A DNA stretch of 64,000 bases from Paraburkholderia sp. BCC1886. Lineage in GTDB: Bacteria; Pseudomonadota; Gammaproteobacteria; Burkholderiales; Burkholderiaceae. A program made the translations under genes and the position numbers. Shown here one piece after another: positions 36,602-44,304 of this stretch. The stretch lies in the NCBI RefSeq assembly GCF_900996245.1, contig NZ_CAAJGK010000041.1:186001-250000 (forward strand), in the 5' to 3' direction. Under the pieces are notes generated by a model. That model saw nothing but the letters and a program-made list of their open reading frames with translations, had not been told where the DNA came from and did no database searches. Positions within the stretch are counted from its first letter, which is position 1; the number at the start of each line of letters is the position of its first letter.

Positions 36602-39600
36602 ATGAAAATCTCCCATTTCTGTATCGACCGGCCGATCTTCGCGTCGGTCGTCTCCATCGTGATTGCGCTCGGCGGTCTGCTGGCCATGTTCGCCTTGCCG
36701 ATCGCGCAGTACCCCGACATCACGCCGCCGCAAATCACCATTTCGGCGAGCTACCCGGGCGCGAGCGCCGACGTGGTCGCGAACAACGTAGCCGCGCCGA
36801 TCGAGCAGCAGGTCAACGGCGCGGACAACATGATTTACATGAGCTCGTCGAGTTCATCCACCGGCGCACTGACCATCAACGCGTATTTCGGTATCGGCAC
36901 CAATCCCGATCTCGCCCAGGTGGACGTGCAGAACCGCGTGAACCTCGCGCTTCCGCAATTGCCGCAGTCGGTGCAATCGCAAGGCGTGCAGGTCCAGAAA
37001 AAATCGTCGGCGTTCATGATGGTGGTCGCCATCTATTCCCCGGACAGCCGCTATACCCCCACCTACGTCGCCAACTACGCGAACGTCTACGTGCTCGACG
37101 CACTCAAGCGGATTCCAGGCGCGAACCAGGCCAGTATTTTCGGCACACCGGACTATGCCATGCGTATCTGGCTGCGACCGGACCGCATGGCGCAACTCGG
37201 CGTCACGGCGAGCGACGTGCAGCACGCGGTGGCCAATCAGAACCAGCAGTTCGCAGTCGGACGGCTCGGTCAGTCGCCGACCGGCGCACCCGTCGAGCAA
37301 TCGTTCGCGGTCACTACCAGCGGGCGGCTCTCCGACCCCGCCGAGTTCGAGAACATCATTATTCGCGCGGCCAGCAATGGCGCAGCCAGCAGTGGCGCGG
37401 CCAGCAATGGCGCGGCCAGCAACGGCGCGGCGATCGTGCGTCTTAAAGACGTCGGCCGCGCAGAGCTCGGCCAGAAAGACTATTCCATCCGCAGCCGCTT
37501 CCAGGGCAAGCCGGCCACGGTCATCGCCATCTACCAGCAGCCGGGCGCCAACGCGCTCGACGTGTCGAATCAGGTGCGCAAGACGCTCGCGGAGATGAAG
37601 CGCTCGTTCCCCGAAGGCATCGACTACAGCATCGCGATGGACACCACCAACTTCACGCGGGCGTCCATTGCCGACGTGGTGAAGACCTTCTTCGAAGCGG
37701 TCGCGCTGGTGGTGATCGTCGTGTTCGTGTTCCTGCAGAGTTTGCGCGCGACGCTGATTCCCGTGCTGGCGGTGCCCGTATCGATTCTTGGCACGTTCAT
37801 GGGAATGGCCGCGCTCGGCTTCTCGATCAACATGCTGACGCTGTTCGGCATGGTGCTGGCCATCGGTATCGTGGTGGACGACGCGATCGTCGTGATCGAA
37901 AACGTCGAGCGAAACATGACGGTGTACGGGCTCGATCCGAAGGCCGCCGCCAAACGTGCGATGGACGAGGTGTCGGGCCCGGTCGTGACCATCGTGCTGG
38001 TCATGTGCGCGGTGTTCGTGCCGGTTGCGTTTCTGGGCGGCATTACTGGCCAGATGTACAAGCAGTTCGCGATCACCATCGCCATCTCGGTGGTGCTGTC
38101 CGGCATCGTCGCACTGACATTGTCGCCGGCGCTGGCGGCGCTGTTGCTCAAACCGCGCCAACGCGACAAACCGGTCTTCTTTCAACGTTTCGATGCCGCG
38201 TTCGAACGCGTGACCGCCGGCTACAGCCGCGCCGTGACGCTCGCCATCAAACGCTGCGGCGTGGCGCTGCTGCTGTTCGCGGGCATGGTGGTGCTGGCGC
38301 TCACGATGATGCGCTCCATTCCCGGTGCATTCCTGCCGCCGGAAGACCAGGGGTATCTGCTCGGCGCGGTGCTGATGCCCGACGCGGCGAGTCTGGATCG
38401 CACGGGTCGCGTGACCGCGCAGGTCACCGACTACTTTACGAAGCAGCCCGGCGTCGACAGTGTGACCGTGGTCGACGGCTACAGCCTGCTCGACAACCAG
38501 ACCATGAACAACGCGGCGGCGTTTTTTATCGGCCTCAAAGGTTTCGACGAGCGTTACGCCGGCGCCAACCGCAGCACGCAGAATGCGCCTGCGCTGCTGG
38601 CCGGCGCGTACCGCACGCTCTCGCAGGTGAAGGAGGGCATCGTGGTGCCGGTGAACCCGCCGTCCATTCCTGGGCTGGGCACGACCGGCGGCACCGAGAT
38701 GTGGATTCAAAGCAAGGGCGACGCCGACACGGCGCAGCTTGCTCAGGTGGTGCGCGATTTCGTCGCGAAGGCGAAGGCACGGCCGGAACTGGCGGGCGTC
38801 ACGTCGACCTTCAACGCGTCTTCCCAGCAGTTGCTCGTGGAGGTGGACCGCGATCGGGCGGCGACGCTCGGCGTGCCGGTCGACGAGGTGTACAGCACCA
38901 TGCAGACGCTGTTCGGCTCGCTGTACGTGTCGCAGTTCAACCAGTCGAGCCGCTTGTGGCAGGTGATCCTGCAGGCCGAGCCTTCGTACCGGCTGCAGCC
39001 GTCGGACCTGGATCAGGTGTTCGTGCGCAGTGCGGGCGGCGCGATGGTGCCGCTCAAGTCGGTCGTGACTCACCGCTACGTGACCGGCCCGTCCCTGATG
39101 ACCCGCTTCAACAACTTCCCGGCCGTGCTGATTACCGCGAACGCCGCGCCGGGCTATAGCTCGGGTGAAGTGATCGCCGCCTTGCAGACGCTTGCGCAGG
39201 CGCTGCCGCCCGATTTCGGCGTGGGCTGGAGCGGCGAGGCCTACGAGGCGCGGCAGTCGGGCAACACTTCGGTGCTCGTGTTCGCGTTCGGTCTCGTGAT
39301 GGTGTTCCTGATTCTCGCTGCGCAATACGAACGCTGGAATCTGCCGGTCGGCGTGCTGATGGCGGTGCCGTTCGCGTTGTTCGGCGCGTTGCTGGCCATC
39401 CTGCTCCGAGGATTGAACAACGACGTTTATTTCCAGATCGGTCTGACGATGCTGGTCGCGCTCGCCGCGAAAAACGCCATCCTTATCTTCGAATTCGCGG
39501 TGCTCGAGCGTCAGCGCGGCGCGTCGGTGCTCGAGGCCACGGTGAATGCCGCACGCGACCGTTTGCGCCCCATCGTGATGACCTCGTTCGCCTTCATTCT

Positions 39601-39829
39601 CGGCTGCGTGCCGCTGGCCATCGCGACCGGCGCGTCGCAGAACAGCCGCCATTCGATCGGCACCGGCGTGATCGGCGGGATGCTCGGCGCGACCGGTATC
39701 GCGGTGTTCTTCATCCCGATGTTCTTCTTCCTGCTTGAGAGTTTCAGCGCGCGGCGCGCGGGGCGAGGTGCTGCATCGGCCGATGACCATCCGACCGGCG
39801 ACGCTCCGGTCACGAAGCGGAACCAATGA
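36602..39829 (+). CDS. RND multidrug efflux pump, inner membrane transporter (AcrB/MexB-like)
   Basis: This 1075-residue protein has the HAE1-RND layout: 12 membrane helices with two large periplasmic loops. The proton-relay residues are Asp426 and Asp427 (GIVVDDAIVVIENVER) and Lys957 (AAKNAILIFEFA), which sit about 17-19 positions later than in E. coli AcrB because of an insertion near residues 256-276 made of A-S-N-G-A repeats. It exports hydrophobic compounds using the proton gradient, with the adaptor before it and the outer-membrane factor after it. It starts 18 bases past the adaptor stop. Confidence 0.95.
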   Translation: MKISHFCIDRPIFASVVSIVIALGGLLAMFALPIAQYPDITPPQITISASYPGASADVVANNVAAPIEQQVNGADNMIYMSSSSSSTGALTINAYFGIGTNPDLAQVDVQNRVNLALPQLPQSVQSQGVQVQKKSSAFMMVVAIYSPDSRYTPTYVANYANVYVLDALKRIPGANQASIFGTPDYAMRIWLRPDRMAQLGVTASDVQHAVANQNQQFAVGRLGQSPTGAPVEQSFAVTTSGRLSDPAEFENIIIRAASNGAASSGAASNGAASNGAAIVRLKDVGRAELGQKDYSIRSRFQGKPATVIAIYQQPGANALDVSNQVRKTLAEMKRSFPEGIDYSIAMDTTNFTRASIADVVKTFFEAVALVVIVVFVFLQSLRATLIPVLAVPVSILGTFMGMAALGFSINMLTLFGMVLAIGIVVDDAIVVIENVERNMTVYGLDPKAAAKRAMDEVSGPVVTIVLVMCAVFVPVAFLGGITGQMYKQFAITIAISVVLSGIVALTLSPALAALLLKPRQRDKPVFFQRFDAAFERVTAGYSRAVTLAIKRCGVALLLFAGMVVLALTMMRSIPGAFLPPEDQGYLLGAVLMPDAASLDRTGRVTAQVTDYFTKQPGVDSVTVVDGYSLLDNQTMNNAAAFFIGLKGFDERYAGANRSTQNAPALLAGAYRTLSQVKEGIVVPVNPPSIPGLGTTGGTEMWIQSKGDADTAQLAQVVRDFVAKAKARPELAGVTSTFNASSQQLLVEVDRDRAATLGVPVDEVYSTMQTLFGSLYVSQFNQSSRLWQVILQAEPSYRLQPSDLDQVFVRSAGGAMVPLKSVVTHRYVTGPSLMTRFNNFPAVLITANAAPGYSSGEVIAALQTLAQALPPDFGVGWSGEAYEARQSGNTSVLVFAFGLVMVFLILAAQYERWNLPVGVLMAVPFALFGALLAILLRGLNNDVYFQIGLTMLVALAAKNAILIFEFAVLERQRGASVLEATVNAARDRLRPIVMTSFAFILGCVPLAIATGASQNSRHSIGTGVIGGMLGATGIAVFFIPMFFFLLESFSARRAGRGAASADDHPTGDAPVTKRNQ
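37367..37426 (+). repeat. Four 15-bp tandem units inside the RND pump gene
   Basis: The unit GCGGCCAGCAATGGC is repeated four times with few mismatches (37367-37381, 37382-37396, 37397-37411, 37412-37426). Each unit encodes A-A-S-N-G or a variant, in frame. It inserts an extra loop between FENIIIRA and IVRLKDVGR, segments that are nearly adjacent in AcrB-type pumps. Confidence 0.85.
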
Positions 39830-39830
39830 C

Positions 39831-41426
39831 ATGCGACCAGACTTCTTATCACTTGCCTCGCTGGTCGTCCCGTCGGGAAAGCGTGCGGCTAAGCGCGCCG
39901 CTGCGCCCGGTTCCGCGCTGGCCGCCGCGCTAGCTGCCGCGCTCGGCATGGCGTTCTGTTTAAGCGGCTGCACGCTCGGTCCCGACTACGTCCGCCCGCC
40001 AGTCGACACGCCCGCTGCGTTCCGTTTCGCGAAGCCAGACGCGGCAGCACAAGCACAAGCACAAGCACAAGCACAAGCACAAGCACAAGCACAAGCCGCA
40101 GCGTCGATCGCCGACACCGCGTGGTGGCAGCAGTTCGGCGACCCGGTGCTGAACCAGTTGATCGCCACCGCGCTCGCACAGAATCAGGACGTGCGCATCG
40201 CCGCGGCCCGCGTCGAGGAATATCGCGGTCAGTTCGTCAGCACGCGCTCGCAGTTGTTCCCGCAAGTGAGCGCCGGGTTCAGCGCGGGACGGCAGCGCCT
40301 GTCGCCGCTCGCGCAAACCTCGTTGCCGCCGGGTGTCGGCGGAGTCTACGACTCGTTCGGTGCGACGCTGCCGGTTTCATGGGAGATCGACCTGTTCGGC
40401 CGGGTGCGGCGTCAGACCGAGGCGGCGCGCGCGACCTTGCTTGCGAGCGAAGAAGGGCGGCGCGGCACGATCCTGACGCTCGTGGCGTCGGTCGCGGCGT
40501 CCTACATCGATCTGCGCAGTCTCGACCGGCAACTGGTGATCGCCAAAGCGACGGCAGCCAGCCGTGCCGGCTCTGTCAAGGTGTTCGGGTTGCGCTTCGG
40601 CGCCGGCGAGGTGTCGCAGGTCGAACTGGCGCAGAGCCAGTCCGAATACGAGGCCTCGCTCGCCGAGATTCCCGCGCTCGAGGCGCAGATCGGTCAGCAG
40701 GAAGACGCGCTTTCCGTGCTGTTGGGCCAAAACCCCGGGCCGATCCTGCGCGGCCGCGAACTCGAAGCGCTGGCGTTGCCGCTGGTGCCGGTGGACTTGC
40801 CCTCCGCACTACTCGAGCGGCGTCCCGACGTGCTGCAGGCGGAACAGGATCTGATCGCCGCCAACGCGCAGATCGGCGCGGCGCGCGCGCTGTATTTCCC
40901 GCAAATCTCGCTGACCGGTGTACTCGGTTCGACCAGTACGCAGTTGTCGCGGCTCTTCAGCGGGCCGGCCGGCACGTGGGCTTTCGCGGGTTCGCTGACG
41001 CAACCCGTTTTTAGCGCGGGCAACATCGCCGGGCAGGTGCATCAGGCCGAAGCACGCCAGCAGCAGGCGCTGGCCGCTTACCAGAAGGCGATTCAGAGCG
41101 CGTTCCGGGAAGTCGCCGATGCGCTGATCGGCGCACAGAAATCGCGCGAGCGTCTCGCGTCGCAGACCCGTCAGGTCGACGCGCTCGTCACGTATGCGCG
41201 GCTCGCCCGGCTGCGTTACGAAGGCGGCTATACGAGCTACATGGAAGTGCTCGACGCGGAGCGCAGCCTGTTCGACGCACAACTCAGCGAGACGCAAACC
41301 CGGCGCGACGAAGCCACCTCGCTCATCGGTCTTTATAAAGCGCTGGGCGGCGGCTGGGGCGATGCGTCCGGGCTCGCTTGCGGCGCATCTGCAGCAACCT
41401 CAGGAGGAGTGAGATGTCCAGAGTGA
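39831..41426 (+). CDS. RND efflux outer-membrane factor lipoprotein (OprM/NodT-like)
   Basis: This 531-residue protein has a lipobox LSGC at residues 44-47 followed by the family start TLGPDYVRPPVDTP. Two outer-membrane efflux protein repeats follow (SWEIDLFGRVRRQTEAA; LLERRPDVLQAEQDLIAANAQIGAARA), giving the TolC-type trimeric channel. Between lipobox and first helix is a Q-A repeat (residues 74-89) from eight perfect hexanucleotides. The ATG lies one base after the pump stop (TGACATG), so translation is tightly coupled. Its last 13 bases overlap the next gene. Confidence 0.93.
   Translation: MRPDFLSLASLVVPSGKRAAKRAAAPGSALAAALAAALGMAFCLSGCTLGPDYVRPPVDTPAAFRFAKPDAAAQAQAQAQAQAQAQAQAAASIADTAWWQQFGDPVLNQLIATALAQNQDVRIAAARVEEYRGQFVSTRSQLFPQVSAGFSAGRQRLSPLAQTSLPPGVGGVYDSFGATLPVSWEIDLFGRVRRQTEAARATLLASEEGRRGTILTLVASVAASYIDLRSLDRQLVIAKATAASRAGSVKVFGLRFGAGEVSQVELAQSQSEYEASLAEIPALEAQIGQQEDALSVLLGQNPGPILRGRELEALALPLVPVDLPSALLERRPDVLQAEQDLIAANAQIGAARALYFPQISLTGVLGSTSTQLSRLFSGPAGTWAFAGSLTQPVFSAGNIAGQVHQAEARQQQALAAYQKAIQSAFREVADALIGAQKSRERLASQTRQVDALVTYARLARLRYEGGYTSYMEVLDAERSLFDAQLSETQTRRDEATSLIGLYKALGGGWGDASGLACGASAATSGGVRCPE
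40049..40096 (+). repeat. Eight perfect ACAAGC hexanucleotides within the outer-membrane factor gene
   Basis: ACAAGC is repeated eight times without error (40049-40096), encoding alternating Gln and Ala. The pure repeat is a slippage-prone microsatellite, but with a 6-bp unit it changes length without shifting the frame. Confidence 0.93.
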
Positions 41427-43834
41427 ACAAAGCATTAGCCATGCTGATCACCACGACCTGCATGGCGTGGGGTGTCGCCGAGGAGGCGTGCGCCGCCAGT
41501 CCGGTCGCGACGCCGTCGCCCGGCGCGTCGCCCAGCACCCCGTTAATCTGGCCACGCAGCTTCGACGCCGACCAGCAGCACCTCGAGATCTATCAACCGC
41601 AGGTCGAAACCTGGCAGGGCAACCGCATCACCGGCCGCGCCGCGGTGGCGGTCGGTCCGGCAAGCGGCGCGCCGGTCTATGGCGTGGCGCACTTTGCGGC
41701 GAACGCCGAGGTCGATAAATTCTCGGGTCTCGTGCAACTGAGCAGTATCGAAATCGCTAACGTGGATGTACCCACCCAGCCCGAACTCGCCGACAAGATC
41801 CGCGCGGTGCTGCTCGCGCGCTTGCCGGCAGCAGGGCTCACCACGTCGCTCGACGAGCTGCAGACCCGCTACGCCGCGTCGGAGCAGCGCGCGGCCACGC
41901 AAAGCGTCGACGTGCGCAACGACGTGCCGCGCATCGTGTTCGCGACTACGCCGACGGTGCTGGTGCTGGTGGATGGCGCGCCGGTGTGGCGTCCGGTCGA
42001 CGGAACGCGTTTTGAACGCGCGCTGAACAGCCGCGCGTTGCTGCTGCAGGACGAGCACGGCGTGCGCTACCTGCATGCCGCCGGCTACTGGTATGTCGCC
42101 GGTGCGCCCGGCGCGGACTGGGTCGTGCAGACGGCGCCGCCGCAGTCGCTGCTGGCCGCCGCGAAGCACGCGCAAACGAACATGGCGGCCGATCCGTTGC
42201 TGCCCGCGAGCGGCAAGCCAGCCGCTCACGCGCCGGCCGTGCTGATCGCCACCGAGCCGACCGAACTGATCGTCACCGACGGACCGGCCACGCTCTCGCC
42301 GGTCGCGGGCGTGAGCCTGCTGGCGATGTCCAATACCGACCACGCGGTGTTCGTCGATCCTGCGTCGAACCAGTATTACGTGCTGATCTCGGGGCGCTGG
42401 TTCCGCGCGAATTCGGCGCAGGGTCCGTGGCAATACGTGAGCGGCAGCGCGCTGCCCGCCGACTTTTCGAAAATTTCGCCGCACGATCCGAAGGCCAATG
42501 TGCTGGTGTCGGTACCGGGCACGCCGCAGGCGAAAGAAGCGGTGATCGCCGCGGGCATTGCGCAGACGGCCACCGTCTCGCGCACCACGGCGACGCTCGC
42601 CGTGAAGTACGACGGCGCACCGCGCTTCGCGCCGATCGCGGGCGCTTCGACACTGAGTTATGCGGTCAACACGAGCACCCCGGTCATCGAGGCCGGCACC
42701 GGCCGCTACTACGCAGTGTGGAACGGCGTCTGGTTCGAGGCCTCGGCACCCACCGGTACCTGGCACGTCGCCACCTCGGTGCCCGCGGCGATCTACACGA
42801 TCCCCGCCAGTTCGCCGCTCCATTACGTGGTCTACGTGCGCATCTATGCGGTCACGCCGGACACCGTCGTCGTCGGCTATACGCCGGGCTACATGGGCGT
42901 GGTGGTCGGCGCCGACGGCACGGTGGTGTACGGCACGGGCTATGTGTACGCGCCATACGTCGGCGCGGTCTATTACGGCTATCCGCCCACTTACGGCTAC
43001 GGCGCGGGTTTTGCCTTATCCGCCGCCGAGGGTTTCGCGTTCGGCTTCGCGGCCGGCGCGATCTGGGGATGCGCCGATCCCTACTGGGGTCCGTATTGGG
43101 GCCCGGCCTGGGGCGGCGCGGGCTGGAACAACGTGAACGTCAATCAGGCGAATTTCTACGGGCGCTGGGGGCAGGGCACGGTCACGCATGCATCGGGCTG
43201 GAACGCCTGGACTGGCACCGAGTGGCGTGGCACGGCGGGCGCCGGTTATAACCCGGCAACCGGCGCGCGCTTCCAGGGTAGCGGCGGCGCGGCGTTCAAT
43301 CCTTATTCGGGGAATTACGCGGCCGGGCGCCAAGGCTCGTTCTCGAACGCGTCGACCGGGCGAAGCGGGGCGGCGCGCGGCGGGATCGTCGGCAACGACT
43401 ACAACGGCAATGTCGCGGGCGGCCGGCAGGCCGCGGGCTATAACGCGCAGACCGGGCGCGCCGGTGCGGCCGAAGCCGGCTTTAGCGGCAACACGCATAC
43501 CGGGCAGTACGACGCACAGAGCAAGGGGTTCGTGACCAACCGGTCGAAGGGCAACGCGGTCGCGTGGAACAACGGCGACGTGTACGCCGGGCATGACGGC
43601 AACGTGTATCAGCACACACCGGAAGGCGGCTGGCAGCAACGTACGCCGAGCGGATGGCAACCCGTGCAACCTAAGACAGACGTCGGCAACGATCTGGAAC
43701 AGCAGCGACAGGCGCGCGATGTCGGCGGACAACGGGCGGATCGCACGGCCGGACAGTGGGGCGACGCGCGCGGATCGTTCGGTGCAGGGCGGAGCGACGG
43801 AGGAGGAATCAGACGCGGCGGCTTCCGGCGCTAG
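41414..43834 (+). CDS. Large exported protein of unknown function, fourth gene of the RND operon
   Basis: This 806-residue protein has a signal peptide (LAMLITTTCMAWGVAEEACA). Three imperfect modules of about 105-110 residues follow, starting near 178, 280 and 392. Each has V-x-DG-x-P-x-x-x-P-V/I and a G-x-W-F/Y-x-A ... G-x-W motif (GYWYVAGAPG, GRWFRANSAQGPW, GVWFEASAPTGTW). Next comes a Tyr/Gly-rich stretch (about 490-590, PYWGPYWGPAWGG) and a Gly/Asn/Ala-rich tail with GRQG repeats. Relatives in Burkholderia carry the loose label carbohydrate-binding family V/XII; that function is not proved. The ATG follows GGAGGAG and overlaps the outer-membrane factor stop. Confidence 0.82.
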   Translation: MSRVNKALAMLITTTCMAWGVAEEACAASPVATPSPGASPSTPLIWPRSFDADQQHLEIYQPQVETWQGNRITGRAAVAVGPASGAPVYGVAHFAANAEVDKFSGLVQLSSIEIANVDVPTQPELADKIRAVLLARLPAAGLTTSLDELQTRYAASEQRAATQSVDVRNDVPRIVFATTPTVLVLVDGAPVWRPVDGTRFERALNSRALLLQDEHGVRYLHAAGYWYVAGAPGADWVVQTAPPQSLLAAAKHAQTNMAADPLLPASGKPAAHAPAVLIATEPTELIVTDGPATLSPVAGVSLLAMSNTDHAVFVDPASNQYYVLISGRWFRANSAQGPWQYVSGSALPADFSKISPHDPKANVLVSVPGTPQAKEAVIAAGIAQTATVSRTTATLAVKYDGAPRFAPIAGASTLSYAVNTSTPVIEAGTGRYYAVWNGVWFEASAPTGTWHVATSVPAAIYTIPASSPLHYVVYVRIYAVTPDTVVVGYTPGYMGVVVGADGTVVYGTGYVYAPYVGAVYYGYPPTYGYGAGFALSAAEGFAFGFAAGAIWGCADPYWGPYWGPAWGGAGWNNVNVNQANFYGRWGQGTVTHASGWNAWTGTEWRGTAGAGYNPATGARFQGSGGAAFNPYSGNYAAGRQGSFSNASTGRSGAARGGIVGNDYNGNVAGGRQAAGYNAQTGRAGAAEAGFSGNTHTGQYDAQSKGFVTNRSKGNAVAWNNGDVYAGHDGNVYQHTPEGGWQQRTPSGWQPVQPKTDVGNDLEQQRQARDVGGQRADRTAGQWGDARGSFGAGRSDGGGIRRGGFRR

Positions 43835-43843
43835 GCTTCTTTA

Positions 43844-43863
43844 ATGTCATGTATACGGAACAT
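43844..43863. promoter_or_regulatory. HipB-type operator 1
   Basis: ATGT-CAT-GTATAC-GGA-ACAT, a 20-bp palindrome of form ATGT-N3-GTATAC-N3-ACAT. It lies 115 bases upstream of the hipB-like ATG, in AT-rich DNA just past the end of the preceding gene. Confidence 0.7.
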
Positions 43864-43883
43864 TATTGGTGGAATTAAAGATA

Positions 43884-43903
43884 ACGTCCGGTATACGTGA
43901 CAT
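43884..43903. promoter_or_regulatory. HipB-type operator 2
   Basis: ACGT-CCG-GTATAC-GTG-ACAT, the same palindrome with one change in the outer arm, centred exactly 40 bases after operator 1. Confidence 0.7.
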
Positions 43904-43959
43904 TACTGGCTATTCATCAATGTTTAACATACAATACATAAACCGAATAAATTTGTTTA

Positions 43960-43979
43960 ATGTGTCGTATACAGAACAT
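43960..43979. promoter_or_regulatory. HipB-type operator 3, overlapping the hipB start codon
   Basis: ATGT-GTC-GTATAC-AGA-ACAT matches operator 1 in both outer arms and the core, centred 76 bases after operator 2. It includes the first two bases of the ATG at 43978. There is no visible ribosome site before that ATG. Confidence 0.7.
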
Positions 43980-44304
43980 GAATCTGGCTGAACTTGGAGA
44001 AGCGTTCCGGCGGGCCCGTATCGGGGCCTGCCTGACCCAGCAGGAAGTCGCGACGTTGAGCGGCGTTCCTCGCGGGCGCATCAGCATGTTCGAAACCGGC
44101 ATGCTGCCGGAACTGGGTGCCGTCAAGTTGCTCAGTCTGTTCGACGTCGTCGGTCTCGAGATTCTGGCCCGTCCGCGTGGGCACCAGCGCACGCTCGACG
44201 ACGTGCTGCGCGAAGCCGAAGAAGCCTACGACACGAGCGACACGCCAAAACGCGTGCGCTCGAAGGGTGCGCCACGCGGCAAGGCGTCCGGAGGCGAGTC
44301 ATGA
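43978..44304 (+). CDS. HipB-like antitoxin, XRE-family DNA-binding protein
   Basis: This 108-residue protein has an XRE-type helix-turn-helix: LAELGEAFRRARIGACLTQQEVATLSGVPRGRISMFETG (residues about 3-42, ends quoted), followed by a basic C-terminal tail. It is coupled by an ATGA overlap to a HipA-type kinase gene, so it is the likely antitoxin and autorepressor. Starts at 43960 and 43978 are both open; MNLAEL at 43978 matches the helix-turn-helix spacing. Three palindromes upstream are its probable binding sites. Confidence 0.85.
   Translation: MNLAELGEAFRRARIGACLTQQEVATLSGVPRGRISMFETGMLPELGAVKLLSLFDVVGLEILARPRGHQRTLDDVLREAEEAYDTSDTPKRVRSKGAPRGKASGGES

Noticed and set aside
36854..39973. 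1039-residue minus-strand open frame opposite the RND pump
   Set aside because: Antisense to a gene with full RND motifs; strongly biased to His, Arg and Gln; no domain or start signal.
40049..40096. Hexanucleotide array considered as a CRISPR-like repeat
   Set aside because: Units are contiguous, without spacers, and code in frame within a gene.
41414..43834. Calling the large exported protein a carbohydrate-binding protein
   Set aside because: That label for relatives rests on weak similarity; no classical carbohydrate-binding module signature could be verified by eye.
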